From the NCBI RefSeq assembly GCF_009604455.1, contig NZ_WEGL01000006.1, positions 124,001 through 188,000 of the forward strand: a stretch of DNA of 64,000 nt. Direction: 5' to 3'. How positions within the stretch are numbered: the first letter of the stretch is position 1; each line of letters starts with the position of its first letter. A program made the position numbers and the translations under genes. Under the pieces are notes generated by a model. It was not told the origin of the DNA and ran no database searches. It was given only the letters and a program-made list of their open reading frames with translations. This stretch comes from Streptomyces sp. RB17 (GTDB lineage Bacteria; Actinomycetota; Actinomycetes; Streptomycetales; Streptomycetaceae). Shown here piece by piece: positions 1 through 8,340 of this stretch.

Positions 1-425
1 GGGTAGGCGAACTGGTCGACCAGGTCGATCTGCCGCGCGTCCCCGAAGCCGTCGATCAGCCCGGTGACGATCTGCTCCAGGTCGCCCCGCAGATTCTCGA
101 TCCGCCGTGGCCGGTGTGGTGGCCCGAAGGAGCTGTTGGCGATCCTCCGCAGCCGGTCGTGCTCCGGCGGGTCGAGCCGGATGAAGCTCGGGGGCAGCCC
201 CGTGGCCTCCTGCCCGGACAGCTCGTCCTCCCCGCCGGCGCTCACGTTGGCGGCGTCGGAGCTGATCCGCGGGTCGTGGAGCAGGGCCTCGATGTCGTAG
301 TACGTGCTGACGACGTAGGGGCCGTCCTCCTCGTGGAGAACCGGTGTCCTGCGGAGTTCCTCGTAGATCGGATACGGGTTGGCGCGGTTCGCGAAGTCGG
401 TGATCTGGCGCAACATCGACGGCAT
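1..425 (-). CDS. Cytochrome P450, N-terminal part (cut by window edge)
   Basis: These are the first 141 codons of a cytochrome P450; the I-helix, ExxR and heme-Cys motifs lie beyond the left edge. The start is the ATG at 425. The sequence opens MPSMLRQITDFANRANPYPI, a usual soluble bacterial P450 N-terminus with no membrane anchor. The C-helix motif PPEHDRLRR, whose basic residues contact a heme propionate, is clearly visible. It is the last visible gene of a same-strand run ferredoxin, ferredoxin reductase, P450, so it should be a class I monooxygenase served by its own redox partners. The substrate cannot be told. An alternative start at the second Met (residue 4) is possible. Confidence 0.9.
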   Translation of the reverse strand, partial: MPSMLRQITDFANRANPYPIYEELRRTPVLHEEDGPYVVSTYYDIEALLHDPRISSDAANVSAGGEDELSGQEATGLPPSFIRLDPPEHDRLRRIANSSFGPPHRPRRIENLRGDLEQIVTGLIDGFGDARQIDLVDQFAY

Positions 426-459
426 GACAGGTCCTTGGAGCGTCGGAGCCGGGCGGTGG

Positions 460-1851
460 TCAGTGGCGGGCGGGGTGGAAGAGCAGCTGCTGGTCGGAGG
501 GCGAGTAGCCGCTGAGGGTCACCATGGGGCCGTGCGTCGGCAGGGCCGGGTCGGGGAAGTCGGCATCCACCGGCTGCCGGCCCTCGGGGCGCCGGTCCAC
601 CGTCGGGAACTCCACCGGGAACGGCGCGCCCCGCTCGATCTGCCGCTGGTAGAACTCCAGCCATCGCGTGTTGTCGAAGGCCACGGCGGCCACGATCCGG
701 CCCTGGTAGCCGTAGACGCCGACGAACCGGCGCTCGGTCGGCGAACCCTGTGTGATCATGAGCTGCTCGCCCATGGGCGGTACGCCGACCGACTTGATGT
801 TCACCCCGAACATCGAGGACCAGAAGGCGGGCATCCACAGGTGCGGGCGCCGGTCGGCGCCGTGGCAGATCATGTTGTGCGCGGCCGTCTCCGCCTGGGC
901 GACGGCGTTGCCCCAGTGCTCGAGCGCGAGGAACTGGTAGCCGAACAGCGCGTGCGGGGAGCGTGCGACGTCACCGGCCACGAAGACGTCGTCGGTGACG
1001 ATGCCCCGGAAGTCGAAGGCCCGGCAGCCGGCGTCACAGGCGATGCCCCGGGGTCCGGCGCCCAGCCCCGACCCGGCCAGCCAGTCGGTGTTGCGCAGCG
1101 AGCCCAGCGAGACGACCACGACATCCGCCTCGACGCGGCTCTCGTCGGACAGATGGACGGCCCGGACCCGGCCGGCCGAGTCGCCCTCCAGGCCCGTCAC
1201 CGTGACGCGGGTGCGCAGATCGACGCCGTTCTCGATCTGCAGGTCGGCGGCGACCGCGCCGATCACCCCGCCGAGGGCGCCCACCAGCGGCGCACCCGCA
1301 CGCTCCGCCACGGTGACGGGCAGGCCCATCTCCCGGCAGGCCGAGGCGATCTCCGAACCGGCGAAGCCCGCGCCGACGACGAACACCCGGCGCGGCCGCG
1401 CCTTCAGCCGCTGGTACAGGTCGGCCGCGTCGTCCCGGGTCCGCAGCAGGCAGACGCCGTCCAGCCGGGCCTCCTCCTCGTTCGGCCAGGGCCGGGCGCG
1501 GACGCCGGTCGCGATGAGCAGCCGGTCGTACTCCACCTCGTCCCCGTCGGCCAGCCGTACCCGCTTGGCCGTCAGGTCCAGGCCGGTCGCCGCGACGCCG
1601 AGCCGCCACTTGGCGTCGATCTCCCGGCGGCGCGGCAGCTCGGTGCGGTGCGGGGCCGCCATGCCCAGCAGGACGGACTTGGACAGCGGCGGCCGGTCGT
1701 ACGGCTCGTACGGCTCGTCACCGATCAGGGTCAGCTCGCCGGCGAAGCCCTCGCCGCGCAGGGTCTCGGCGGCCCGCAGGCCCGCCAGCTGGGCGCCGAC
1801 GATGACGATCCGGCCCTCGCGCCGGAGCCAGTCGACGTGGTCAGCGGGCAT
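460..1851 (-). CDS. FAD-dependent ferredoxin reductase
   Basis: This is a 463-residue NAD(P)H:ferredoxin oxidoreductase of the putidaredoxin-reductase type. Near the N-terminus the FAD-binding fold begins GRIVIVGAQLAGLRAAETL; the usual third glycine of GxGxxG is Gln here. PYDRPPLSKSVL, typical of the family, follows. A second Rossmann motif, VVGAGFAGSEIASACREMG, lies around residue 155 and should bind NAD(P)H. VTDDVFVAGDVA near residue 290 is the conserved C-terminal FAD contact. The gene overlaps the end of the ferredoxin gene by 11 bases and precedes the P450, so it is inferred to pass electrons from NAD(P)H to the ferredoxin and then to the P450. Confidence 0.93.
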   Translation of the reverse strand: MPADHVDWLRREGRIVIVGAQLAGLRAAETLRGEGFAGELTLIGDEPYEPYDRPPLSKSVLLGMAAPHRTELPRRREIDAKWRLGVAATGLDLTAKRVRLADGDEVEYDRLLIATGVRARPWPNEEEARLDGVCLLRTRDDAADLYQRLKARPRRVFVVGAGFAGSEIASACREMGLPVTVAERAGAPLVGALGGVIGAVAADLQIENGVDLRTRVTVTGLEGDSAGRVRAVHLSDESRVEADVVVVSLGSLRNTDWLAGSGLGAGPRGIACDAGCRAFDFRGIVTDDVFVAGDVARSPHALFGYQFLALEHWGNAVAQAETAAHNMICHGADRRPHLWMPAFWSSMFGVNIKSVGVPPMGEQLMITQGSPTERRFVGVYGYQGRIVAAVAFDNTRWLEFYQRQIERGAPFPVEFPTVDRRPEGRQPVDADFPDPALPTHGPMVTLSGYSPSDQQLLFHPARH

Positions 1852-2071
1852 CGGACGCCTCCCGGGCGTCTCCCGTGTCGTCCAGCCCGTCCGCGGTGAT
1901 CGCCTGCACCGGGCAGGCGGCGACAGCGCGGGCCAGGCGTTCCCGCTGTTCCTCGGGGGCGTGCGGGTTGTAGATCAGCGCCTCTTCGCCGTGCAGGGCG
2001 AAGATGTCGGGTGCGAGGAACGCGCACTGGGCGTACCCCTGGCATTTGTTGAGATCGACGACGAGCCGCAT
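1841..2071 (-). CDS. Small [3Fe-4S]-type ferredoxin
   Basis: This is a 76-residue ferredoxin starting MRLVVDLNKCQGYAQC. It shows only three ligand-like cysteines (Cys10, Cys16, and the Cys of CPVQAI), the pattern of Streptomyces P450 ferredoxins that hold a [3Fe-4S] cluster, whereas [4Fe-4S] proteins have C-x2-C-x2-C. The acidic C-terminal tail is typical. A GGAG ribosome site sits about 8 bases before the ATG. It is the first gene of the P450 cassette and overlaps the reductase by 11 bases, indicating translational coupling. Confidence 0.93.
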   Translation of the reverse strand: MRLVVDLNKCQGYAQCAFLAPDIFALHGEEALIYNPHAPEEQRERLARAVAACPVQAITADGLDDTGDAREASDAR

Positions 2072-2267
2072 CGACGCTCCGCCCCTTCCGGTGGCCAGGT
2101 CCGGTGCGGGCCGGCCGATTCGCGCGGCATCCCCGGACGGCGGTCATGTCCCGTTTGTCAGCATGGGTCCGGTGCGCAGAGATCGCCCGTCGGGGAACCC
2201 CGTCCGGGTCGTCTGCCGCGCCGGGGCGCGCGTCTTCGCCCCATGGTGATCCCTCACGTTCGATCCC

Positions 2268-2978
2268 TCACGCCCGGGGCGCGGGACGTGACCGGGGACG
2301 ACCGCTCGCCACCAGGATGTAGAGACTGAGCACCAGCGACCAGCCCGGGAAGACCAGCTCCGACCAGGGCACATTGCTCGCGGCGAAGAGCAGCGTCAGG
2401 GCGGTGAGGAGGCCCAGGGCGGTGAGGAAGCGGGGCAGGACCCCGAGACGGTGGCCGATCGCCGACACGACCGACACGAAGACGGCCGCCATCCGCATCC
2501 CGTACCCCACCATCATCGTGTACGCGAAATGGCGGCCGAAGTCCCAGTACGCGGGCGCGGGCGCCGTGCCGGCCGGGTGCGGGACCGAGAGCACGGCACC
2601 GGCCGCCGCTGCCGCGCCGAACAGCGTGGCCGTGAAGACCAGGCCGCTGCCCAGGAACACGGTGGCCAGGAACCTGTCCTCGGCCGCACCCACATGTGCC
2701 CGGATCGTGGCCATGAACCACAGGAAGAAGATGCCGGCGAACGGCACGAGCGCGAGGGCCGACTGCAGCGAGTCGCGCCGCTCGGAGTTCGTGAACGCCT
2801 GGGCGGTGACCGCGCCGGCTCCCTGGGGCATCCCCAGTCGGATCAGGACGATCGCCGCGGCCAGCAACAGGGCGAACACGACTCCGGCCAGCCCGGCGGC
2901 CCGCGGCGTCTCCAGCGCCCGCTGCGCCGCCCTCTTCCGCCGCATGCCGGCCCGCCTCCTCCACATCGCCCCCGGCAC
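2268..2978 (-). CDS. Multispanning membrane protein of unknown function
   Basis: This is a 236-residue integral membrane protein. After a basic N-terminus (MRRKRAAQRALE) come about six hydrophobic segments, among them AGVVFALLLAAAIVLIRLG, LVPFAGIFFLWFMATI, FLATVFLGSGLVFTATLFGA and FPGWSLVLSLYILVA. There is no cofactor or enzyme motif. It lies 196 bases upstream of the ferredoxin gene on the same strand, so it may or may not be co-transcribed with it. Met12 is an alternative start. I do not recognise a characterised family. Confidence 0.8.
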   Translation of the reverse strand: MPGAMWRRRAGMRRKRAAQRALETPRAAGLAGVVFALLLAAAIVLIRLGMPQGAGAVTAQAFTNSERRDSLQSALALVPFAGIFFLWFMATIRAHVGAAEDRFLATVFLGSGLVFTATLFGAAAAAGAVLSVPHPAGTAPAPAYWDFGRHFAYTMMVGYGMRMAAVFVSVVSAIGHRLGVLPRFLTALGLLTALTLLFAASNVPWSELVFPGWSLVLSLYILVASGRPRSRPAPRA

Positions 2979-3547
2979 CAGCTAGCCCCCGCCCACCCGC
3001 CCACGCCACCGGAGACACCCGGACGGCCGAGCGCCGTGCGGCACGAGACGGGATGCCCGCGACCACGGTCGCCGGGACCTACGGCGCCGCCGGCGGCCGG
3101 GGGTCTGAATGTGGCCGGTGCGGCAGGCCGTGCTGTGGTGCTGTGGTCGGTGGTTGGTGCCTGGGGTCGGGGCGGGGCCTGGTTCCGCAGGTCGTGCCCG
3201 CCTGCCCCGGCCTGCGGAGGCTGCCTCGGTGACGTGTCGTGGCGTGCGGTGGTGCCGCCGTCGGCTGTCGGGGCGCCGGCGTCCGGTGTCAGGGTGCCGC
3301 TCGGCGGGCGACCGGCAGCCGCGCTCCGAAAGGGGCCGCATCCGCTTGTGCCGGGAGCCGACCCCCACGCGAGTGTGCCTTGTCGTCGGCCTCGGCTCGT
3401 GCCTCGGCGGGTGGTCCGATGCGGTTGCGTGCGGCGCCTGCCCCCACATCCGGAACGCCCCCACCACCCACGGCGAGGCCAGGTGTTCCCGCCCCCTGCC
3501 CCAAATTCGCTCGCGCTCCGTCCCCCTGACGCCTACGGTGTTCCGCC
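2979..3547. other. Gene-free GC-rich intergenic stretch
   Basis: About 570 bases lie between the membrane protein and the SDR gene. All open frames are Arg/Pro/Gly-rich composition artefacts. I see loose G-rich runs but no convincing hairpin or exact repeat. A TACGGT hexamer at 3534-3539, eight bases before the SDR start, could be a -10 element. Confidence 0.6.
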
Positions 3548-4390
3548 ATGCCTGCGAATCATCTCCCCGCCCCGGAAGACCTGCGCCGCGACCCGTTGCC
3601 GCTGCGCGGCCGTACCGCCCTGGTCACCGGGGCGAGTCGGCGGGCGGGGATCGGGCACGCTGTGGCGCGGCGGTTGGCGGCGTACGGGGCGAGTGTGTAT
3701 CTGCATCACCATGTGCCGCACGACGCCGCCATGCCGTGGGGCGCCGACCGTCCCGAGTCCGTCGCCGGCTCCGTGCGCGCCGCGCAGGGGGACCCCGGCG
3801 CCCGCGTCGTCTGCGGACCCGGCGACCTCGCCGACCCGGCGGAACCGGCTCGCCTGATCGACACGGTCGTCGGTGAGTTCGGCCGCCTGGACATCCTCGT
3901 CGCCAACCACGCCCTCAGCGGCTCGGACGGCACCCTGGACGAGATCGACGGCGCGATGCTCGACGCGCACTGGGCGGTCGACACCCGCTCGGTCCTGCTG
4001 CTCGTCCAGGCCTACGCCCGCTCGCGCGCCCGGCCGGCCGGCGGTGCTCCCGGCGGGCGGGTGGTGCTGATGACCTCGGGACAGGACCTCGGCGGCGGCA
4101 TGCCCGGCGAGATCGCCTACGCCCTCCAGAAGGGCGCCCTCGCCTCGATCACCCGCTCCCTGGCCGGCCCGCTGGCCGAGCACGGCACCACGGTGAACGC
4201 CGTCAACCCCGGCCCGGTGGACACCGGTTACGCCACCGGCGAGGCCCATGCCGCCGTCGCCGCCCGATTTCCCGGCGGACGCTGGGGGCTCCCCGACGAT
4301 CCGGCCCGCCTCATCGCGTGGCTTGCCACCGACGAGGCCGGCTGGATCACCGGGGAGGTCATCAACTCGCAGGGCGGCTTCCGGAGCTGA
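3548..4390 (+). CDS. SDR family oxidoreductase
   Basis: This 280-residue short-chain dehydrogenase/reductase has the N-terminal cofactor motif TGASRRAGIGHAVARRL, a fuller form of TGxxxGIG. An LDILVANHA segment corresponds to the NNAG motif. The catalytic Ser is in LMTSGQDLGG and the YxxxK pair is in IAYALQKGAL; VNAVNPGPVDTGY follows. It resembles 3-oxoacyl-ACP-reductase-like SDRs, but the substrate cannot be assigned. No Shine-Dalgarno is evident before the ATG; the TACGGT hexamer at 3534-3539 would fit a nearly leaderless transcript. It ends 10 bases before the convergent DUF885 gene. Confidence 0.9.
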   Translation: MPANHLPAPEDLRRDPLPLRGRTALVTGASRRAGIGHAVARRLAAYGASVYLHHHVPHDAAMPWGADRPESVAGSVRAAQGDPGARVVCGPGDLADPAEPARLIDTVVGEFGRLDILVANHALSGSDGTLDEIDGAMLDAHWAVDTRSVLLLVQAYARSRARPAGGAPGGRVVLMTSGQDLGGGMPGEIAYALQKGALASITRSLAGPLAEHGTTVNAVNPGPVDTGYATGEAHAAVAARFPGGRWGLPDDPARLIAWLATDEAGWITGEVINSQGGFRS

Positions 4391-4400
4391 CGCCGGCCGA

Positions 4401-6092
4401 TCAGAGCCGGGACAGCTCGTCCACCAGGTCGTCCAGGCCCAGCGAACCCTGCGACAGCGCCGCCATGTGCCAGGCCTTCAGGTCGAACGCGTCGCCGTGC
4501 CGCTCACGCGCCTTCTCCCGGCCCAGCAGCCACGCCCGCTCACCGAGCTTGTAGCCGATCGCCTGGCCCGGAATCGTCAGATACCGGGTCAGCTCGCTCT
4601 CCACGAAGTCCGCCGGCCGGCTGCTGTGCGCACCGAAGAACTCCTGCGCCAGCTCCGGCGTCCACCGCTCACCGGGGTGGAACGGCGAGTCGGCGGGAAT
4701 CTCCAGCTCCAGGTGCATGCCGATGTCCACGATCACCCGGGCCGCCCGCATCATCTGCGCGTCCAGGTAGCCGAGCCGCTCCTCGGGATCCGTCAGATAG
4801 CCCAGTTCGTCCATCAGCCGCTCCGCGTACAGCGCCCAGCCCTCCGCGTTGGCGCTCACCCCGCCGATCGTCGCCTGGTAGCGGGAGAGGCTCTCGGCCA
4901 CGTGCACCCACTGCGCGAGCTGGAGGTGATGCCCCGGCACACCCTCGTGGTACCAGGTGGAGACCAGGTCGTAGACCGGGAAGCGGGTCTGTCCCATGGT
5001 GGGCAGCCACGTGCAGCCGGGCCGGGAGAAGTCCTCCGACGGAGGCGTGTAGTAGGGGGCCGCCGCACCGCCGGGCGGGGCGATGCGCGACTCCACCTTC
5101 CGCACCCGGTCGGCGAGTTCGAAGTGCGTGCCGTCCAGGTCCTCGATGGCCTTGTCCATCAGGCCCTGCAGCCACTCCCGCACCTCCTCCACACCCTCGA
5201 TGTGCCGGCCGTGCTCGTCGAGGTGCGCGAGCGCCACCCACGGGGTCTCGGCGCCGGGCAGGATCTTCTCCGCCTCCTGCCTCATCTCGCCGAGGATCCG
5301 GTGGAACTCCGCCCAGCCGTACGCGTACGCCTCGTCCAGGTCGAGATCGGTGCCGTTGAAGTAGCGGGACCAGCGCGCGTACCGCTCCCGGCCCACCGTG
5401 TTCGGCCCGCCCTCGGTCGCCGGCGCGTACACGTCCCGCAGCCAGTCCCGCAGCTCCACCAGGGCGACGGTCGCCGCGCGGGCCGCCTCGTCCAGTTCCG
5501 CGCGCAGCGCCTGCGGCCCGGCGGCGGCGAAGTCCTCGTACCAGCCCCGGCCCTTGCCGTCCGTGTCCGTCCACTCGGTGAGCTGCTCAATGTACGTCGC
5601 GGTCGGCCGTGGCGCCGCGAACAGCTTGCGGTCCAGGCCGAGTTGCAGTGACTCACGGTAGCCCGCGAGCGCCCCCGGGACCGCGCGCAGCCGCTCGGCG
5701 ATCGCCGCCCAGTCCTCGTCCGTCTGCGCCGGAGTGACCGTGAAGACGTCCCGCACCGAGTGGCCCGGCGTGGCCATGTTGCCGACCGCGCGCAGGTACT
5801 CGTCCGCCTCGTGCACGGCGAGTTCGGCGGTCAGCCGCTCCCGCAGCAGCCGCCCGCAGCGCCGCTCCGCGTCACTGTCCGCCCCCGGCTGCCGCTCCGC
5901 CTCGTCCAGCTTCGCGAGCGTGGTCCGGGCCAGCTCCGCGAGGGCCGCCTGGCCCGCGGGCGAGTAGTCGGGCAGCCGGCTCGAACTCTCCTTCACACCG
6001 AGGTAGGTACCGGTGACCGGGTCGAGGGCGATGAGGTCGTCCACGTACGCGTCTGCCACCTGGCGGGGCAGCGGGCTCTTGGTCTCAGACAT
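4401..6092 (-). CDS. DUF885 family protein, probable metallopeptidase
   Basis: This 563-residue cytoplasmic DUF885 protein carries the diagnostic zinc motif HEGVPGHH (first His about residue 382), a variant of HExxH, in the context WYHEGVPGHHLQLAQW. A Glu-rich third-ligand region (NAEGWALYAERLMDELGY) follows about 40 residues later. No signal peptide is present. Members are thought to be zinc carboxypeptidase/aminopeptidase-like enzymes, but no substrate follows from the sequence. The gene stands alone, 52 bases upstream of the Lrp regulator end, and converges on the SDR gene. Confidence 0.9.
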   Translation of the reverse strand: MSETKSPLPRQVADAYVDDLIALDPVTGTYLGVKESSSRLPDYSPAGQAALAELARTTLAKLDEAERQPGADSDAERRCGRLLRERLTAELAVHEADEYLRAVGNMATPGHSVRDVFTVTPAQTDEDWAAIAERLRAVPGALAGYRESLQLGLDRKLFAAPRPTATYIEQLTEWTDTDGKGRGWYEDFAAAGPQALRAELDEAARAATVALVELRDWLRDVYAPATEGGPNTVGRERYARWSRYFNGTDLDLDEAYAYGWAEFHRILGEMRQEAEKILPGAETPWVALAHLDEHGRHIEGVEEVREWLQGLMDKAIEDLDGTHFELADRVRKVESRIAPPGGAAAPYYTPPSEDFSRPGCTWLPTMGQTRFPVYDLVSTWYHEGVPGHHLQLAQWVHVAESLSRYQATIGGVSANAEGWALYAERLMDELGYLTDPEERLGYLDAQMMRAARVIVDIGMHLELEIPADSPFHPGERWTPELAQEFFGAHSSRPADFVESELTRYLTIPGQAIGYKLGERAWLLGREKARERHGDAFDLKAWHMAALSQGSLGLDDLVDELSRL

Positions 6093-6144
6093 GGACCCAT
6101 CCTCGTACGAGAAGGATCATCCCGTCACCCACGTACGGGGGGAT

Positions 6145-6630
6145 TCAGCTCTGGGCGTGGTCGGGCGGCAGCAGCGGGCCGCAGTCCCACTGCTGGAAGA
6201 TCAACCGGGTCTCGACCCGCGCCACCTCGCGCCGCGCGGTGAACTCGTCGAGCACCAGCCGCTGCAGATCGGCCATGTCCGCGACGGCCACATGCACCAG
6301 ATAGTCGTCCGGCCCGGTCAGATGGAACACCGTCCGAGCCTCGGGCAGTGCCCGGATGCGCTCCACGAACGGCCCGACCAGCTCCCGCCGGTGCGGCCGT
6401 ACCTGCACCGACAGCAGCGCCTGGAGCCCGCGACCCAGCTTGGCCGGATCCAGTCGCAGCTGGTGGCCCAGGATCACGCCCGAGCGGCGCAGCCGGGTCA
6501 CCCGGTCCAGACAGGTCGACGGCGCCACGCCCACCTGCGTGGCGAGATCTCGGTAGGTGGTCCGGGCGTCGTTCTGCAGCAGCCGCAGCAGATGGAGATC
6601 CACCGGATCCAGTACGACAGATTCGGCCAT
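6145..6630 (-). CDS. Lrp/AsnC family transcriptional regulator
   Basis: This 161-residue regulator has an N-terminal winged helix-turn-helix (TYRDLATQVGVAPSTCLDRVTRL, positions 24-46) followed by a RAM effector domain with the LTGPDDYLVHVAVADM segment. It is divergent from the PLP lyase at 6691 with only 60 bases between starts, so it probably controls that gene and itself. Its ATG follows a TACGTT hexamer by six bases, which would give a leaderless transcript (-35-like TTCAGT 17 bases upstream). The effector is likely an amino acid, by family analogy. Confidence 0.93.
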   Translation of the reverse strand: MAESVVLDPVDLHLLRLLQNDARTTYRDLATQVGVAPSTCLDRVTRLRRSGVILGHQLRLDPAKLGRGLQALLSVQVRPHRRELVGPFVERIRALPEARTVFHLTGPDDYLVHVAVADMADLQRLVLDEFTARREVARVETRLIFQQWDCGPLLPPDHAQS

Positions 6631-6648
6631 GGCCCGAACGTAGCACGG

Positions 6649-6680
6649 TGTTCGAAGAGACTGAACCGTTCACTGTTCAC
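6649..6680. promoter_or_regulatory. Putative Lrp operator between divergent genes
   Basis: The 60-base divergent spacer carries TGAACCGTTCA (6662-6672, perfect 5-bp arms) followed by a second GTTCAC at 6675-6680, and TTCGAA just upstream. Clustered half-sites in a region shared by an Lrp gene and its metabolic neighbour are what an autoregulatory Lrp site looks like. This is inference only. Confidence 0.45.
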
Positions 6681-6690
6681 CCTTCCGCGC

Positions 6691-7890
6691 ATGGACACAG
6701 CGAGCACCGGTGCCTACGACGGCGTACGCACCGCATCGAGAGCCCTGGCCACGGAAGCCGTGCACGCCGGCCGCGACGATCTCGCCCGCCAGGGCCTGCA
6801 CGCCCCGCCGATCGACCTGTCGACCACCTACCCCTCGTACGACAGCCGCGGTGAGGCCGCGCGCATCGACGCCTTCGCCACCGACGGCGCCGACCCGGCC
6901 GGTCCGCCGGTCTACGGCCGTCTCGGCAACCCGACGGTCGCCCGCTTCGAGACCGCCCTGGCCCGCCTGGAGGGCACCGAGTCCGCGGTAGCCTTCGCCA
7001 GCGGGATGGCGGCGCTCAGCGCGGTCCTCCTCGCCCGGTCCGCGATGGGCCTGCGGCATGTCGTCGCGGTACGGCCCCTGTACGGCTGCAGCGACCATCT
7101 GCTGACCGCCGGGCTGCTCGGCACCGAGGTAACCTGGACCGACCCGGCCGGCATCGCCGACGCGCTGCGCCCGGACACCGGCCTGGTGATGGTGGAGTCC
7201 CCGGCCAACCCGACCCTCGCCGAGATCGACCTGCGGGCCGTCGCGCACGCCTGCGGTTCGGTCCCGCTGCTCGCCGACAACACCTTCGCCACGCCCGTCC
7301 TGCAACGCCCGGCCGAGCACGGCGCCCGCCTGGTGCTGCACAGCGCCACCAAGTACCTCGGCGGGCACGGCGACGTGCTGGCCGGAGTGGTCGCCTGCGA
7401 CGAGGAGTTCGCGGGCCGGCTACGGCAGATACGGTTCGCCACCGGTGGCGTCCTGCATCCGCTGGCCGGCTATCTGCTGCTGAGGGGACTGTCCACGCTC
7501 CCCGTGCGAGTGCGGGCCGCCTCCGCCAACGCCGCCGAACTGGCCGGCCGGCTCGCCGCCGACCCGCGGGTGGCCCGCGTCCACTATCCGCGCATCGGCG
7601 GCGCGATGATCGCCTTCGAGGTGCACGGCGATCCGCACGAGGTCATCCCCCGGGTCCGGCTCGTCACCCCGGCGGTGAGCCTCGGCAGCGTCGACACGCT
7701 CATCCAGCACCCGGCATCCATCAGCCACCGCATCGTCGACGCGGAGGATCGCAGGGGTGCCGGAGTGAGCGACCGGTTGCTTCGCCTGTCGGTGGGGCTG
7801 GAGGACGTCGGCGATCTGTGGACGGACCTCGACCAGGCGCTCGGGGAGCCCACCCGGACACCGGTACCGCTGCGGGAGGCGGTGCGCTGA
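6691..7890 (+). CDS. Cys/Met metabolism PLP enzyme, methionine gamma-lyase-like
   Basis: This 399-residue trans-sulfuration enzyme starts at the ATG at 6691, the first Met that gives the family N-terminus. The PLP lysine is Lys221 in HSATKYLGGHGDVLAG, and YGRLGNPT (75-82) and ADNTFATP are canonical. At residues 131-133 it has Tyr-Gly-Cys (RPLYGCSDHLL). Methionine gamma-lyases have a Cys at this place (Cys116 in the Pseudomonas enzyme), while cystathionine gamma-lyases and synthases mostly have Gly-Gly-Thr. I infer L-methionine gamma-lyase activity (methanethiol, 2-oxobutyrate, ammonia), but cystathionine lyase is possible. It is divergent from an Lrp-type regulator. Confidence 0.88.
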   Translation: MDTASTGAYDGVRTASRALATEAVHAGRDDLARQGLHAPPIDLSTTYPSYDSRGEAARIDAFATDGADPAGPPVYGRLGNPTVARFETALARLEGTESAVAFASGMAALSAVLLARSAMGLRHVVAVRPLYGCSDHLLTAGLLGTEVTWTDPAGIADALRPDTGLVMVESPANPTLAEIDLRAVAHACGSVPLLADNTFATPVLQRPAEHGARLVLHSATKYLGGHGDVLAGVVACDEEFAGRLRQIRFATGGVLHPLAGYLLLRGLSTLPVRVRAASANAAELAGRLAADPRVARVHYPRIGGAMIAFEVHGDPHEVIPRVRLVTPAVSLGSVDTLIQHPASISHRIVDAEDRRGAGVSDRLLRLSVGLEDVGDLWTDLDQALGEPTRTPVPLREAVR

Positions 7891-8340
7891 GTGGTGACGG
7901 GCGGTGGTGGGTGCGGGTGGTGGGTGCCGGTGGCGGGTCCGGTGAGTTGGGCACCCCCGGACACCGCCGTCGTGGCTGAGCGTCGTTGCGGCGCATTCAT
8001 GGTGCGGCTGTCTCTAAAGGGCACCCTGGGCCCGGCCGCCGACCGTGACGCCGACCGCAGGCCCGGCCGCAGACCCGGGCTCGGTCAGCCGGTCCGGCCT
8101 CGGTTGTCGGTCTCGGGTCTGGGCCCGGTCCGGGCCGTGGACCTTGGGTGCAGCCGCAGACCTGGGCTCGGCCGCCGGTCCGGACCCCGGCGGTGGCCCG
8201 TGGCTCCAGCTGGCGACCCGGGCTCGGATGTCGGTCCCGGCTCAGCCGCCGGGGCGCTCGCTCCAAGGCCTTTCCCGGCACCGGGCCTTCCCCGGCACCG
8301 GGCCGGGGCAGGCTCGGGCGCGTAGAAGGGCCGTCGTGGG
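7891..8340. repeat. G-rich and degenerate-repeat spacer between convergent genes
   Basis: There is no gene here. 7891-7940 is a G-run tract (GGTGGTGGGTGCGGGTGG) with quadruplex potential. At 8072-8084, 8159-8171 and 8215-8227 the 13-mer GACCCGGGCTCGG recurs, the middle copy with one change. At 8275-8310 CCGGCACCGGGCC occurs twice in tandem, each copy with self-complementary ends, and could terminate transcription from either side. Confidence 0.6.

Noticed and set aside
379..1899. Large plus-strand frame opposite the ferredoxin reductase
   Set aside because: It is the antisense shadow of the reductase; no family resemblance, and the other strand has clear motifs.
6662..6680. PHO box from the two GTTCAC motifs before the PLP lyase
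   Set aside because: Spacing is 7 bases, not 11, and the gene is not phosphate-related; an Lrp site is more likely.
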